DNA of 5,571 bases from contig CAYZYO010000125.1 in the NCBI GenBank assembly GCA_964482585.1, positions 1 to 5,571 of the forward strand. The letters are read 5' to 3'. A program made the position numbers and the translations under genes. This document shows, one piece after another, positions 4,976 to 5,571 of the stretch (the first letter of the stretch is position 1; the number at the start of each line of letters is the position of its first letter). The notes beneath the pieces are model-generated. The model worked only from the letters and a program-made list of their open reading frames with translations, was not told where the DNA came from and did not search any database. The DNA is from CAYZYO01 sp964482585 (lineage in GTDB: Bacteria > Bacillota > Syntrophomonadia > Syntrophomonadales > Syntrophomonadaceae).

Positions 4976-5571
4976 GTGGAAGGAAATAGTATATTAAATG
5001 ATATTGCTGAGAGGACTGGAGGCGATATCTATCTAGGAGTAGTAGGCCCTGTAAGAACTGGGAAGTCAACATTTATCAAAAGATTTATGGAACTAATGGT
5101 AATACCTAATATTGCAGATATGTACGATAGTGAACGGGCTAAAGACGAGCTGCCCCAGAGTGGTGCTGGAAAAACTATTACTACTACAGAACCCAAATTT
5201 GTTCCCAACGAAGCAGTAGAAGTAACAACCACTAATGGTTTAAGTCTAAAAGTAAGACTTATTGATTGTGTAGGATATGCTGTAGATGGGGCACTGGGAT
5301 ACGAAGAGAACGATGAACCTCGTATGGTAAAAACTCCCTGGTTTGACTATGAGGTTCCCTTCGAAGAAGCGGCCGAAATAGGAACCAGGAAAGTAATTAG
5401 CGATCATTCTACTATTGGTATTGTAATAACTACTGATGGCAGTATAAGTGATATCCCTAGAAGTAGTTACGAACAACCGGAAGAGAGAGTTATTGATGAA
5501 CTTAAAGAGTTAAATAAACCATTTATAGTCCTGCTTAATTCTACTAAACCTTACGATAGAAATACTCTGGA
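4976..5571 (+). CDS. spoIVA: Stage IV sporulation protein A (spore coat morphogenetic ATPase), 5' part
   Basis: SpoIVA is made in the mother cell and polymerises with ATP hydrolysis on the outer forespore membrane, forming the basement layer on which the spore coat is built and helping cortex formation. The visible 198 residues cover much of the ATPase domain. Walker A is GPVRTGKST (24-32, with K30), Walker B ends in RLIDCVGY (D97), and TTTEPKFVPN (69-78) includes the adjacent threonines T70 and T71 reported as sensor residues in B. subtilis SpoIVA. TPWFDYEVPFEEAAEIGTRKVI and HSTIGIVITTDGSI are also strongly conserved. The GTG start at 4976 gives MEGNSILNDIAERTGGDIYLGVVG, which aligns without gaps to the B. 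subtilis N-terminus as I recall it. The nearest Shine-Dalgarno, GGAGGG (4960-4965), is 10 bases away. The gene runs off the right edge; about 60% of a typical 490-residue protein is missing. Confidence 0.96.
   Translation, partial: MEGNSILNDIAERTGGDIYLGVVGPVRTGKSTFIKRFMELMVIPNIADMYDSERAKDELPQSGAGKTITTTEPKFVPNEAVEVTTTNGLSLKVRLIDCVGYAVDGALGYEENDEPRMVKTPWFDYEVPFEEAAEIGTRKVISDHSTIGIVITTDGSISDIPRSSYEQPEERVIDELKELNKPFIVLLNSTKPYDRNTL

Noticed and set aside
5029..5476. Minus-strand open frames opposite spoIVA
   Set aside because: They are antisense shadows of highly conserved SpoIVA coding sequence and resemble no protein family I recognise.

Overview
The window is an AT-rich, five-gene chromosomal segment from an endospore-forming bacterium of the Bacillota, most likely a clostridial lineage. 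The evidence is a clear spoIVA gene plus the order DUF512 radical-SAM protein, der, plsY, gpsA, spoIVA, an order familiar from spore-forming Clostridia. All five genes are on the + strand. I cannot name a genus. A 10-base N run inside der shows this is a draft or scaffolded assembly.

Layout. Positions 1-59 are a perfect palindrome (29-base arms around one central base) that runs into a small dyad, GGTGTCAGGCACC (55-67). This looks like a mobile or REP-type repeat, and the contig begins inside it. A short leader follows (68-150), then the DUF512/PDZ/radical-SAM gene, which ends at 1449. That gene has no in-frame ATG, GTG or TTG before codon 400 although its PDZ domain is clearly encoded from about 151. 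An ATT at 151, 7 bases behind a purine-rich SD-like tract, is the best start. A 98-base spacer (1450-1547) holds a second, different repeat-like element rich in CGCAAA. The GTPase gene der (1548-2908) is broken only by the N run. plsY follows 26 bases later (2935-3522, TTG start). A 208-base gene-free spacer (3523-3730) has an 11+11 dyad and a cre-like sequence just before the SD of gpsA (3731-4762). A strong intrinsic terminator (4784-4811) closes this group. The spacer 4763-4975 also holds a possible sigma-E promoter and a long leader for spoIVA (GTG at 4976), which runs off the right edge.

How the genes fit together. GpsA makes sn-glycerol 3-phosphate and PlsY acylates it, so the two cover the entry into phospholipid synthesis. 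Der serves assembly of the 50S ribosomal subunit. The DUF512 protein has no established function. SpoIVA is the ATPase that polymerises on the forespore surface to form the spore-coat basement layer; it lies behind the terminator and is probably expressed separately, in the mother cell.

Nothing here is a clear new multi-gene system. The points most worth a second look are the terminal palindrome, the missing conventional start of the DUF512 gene, the repeat between DUF512 and der, and the possible CcpA-type site before gpsA.
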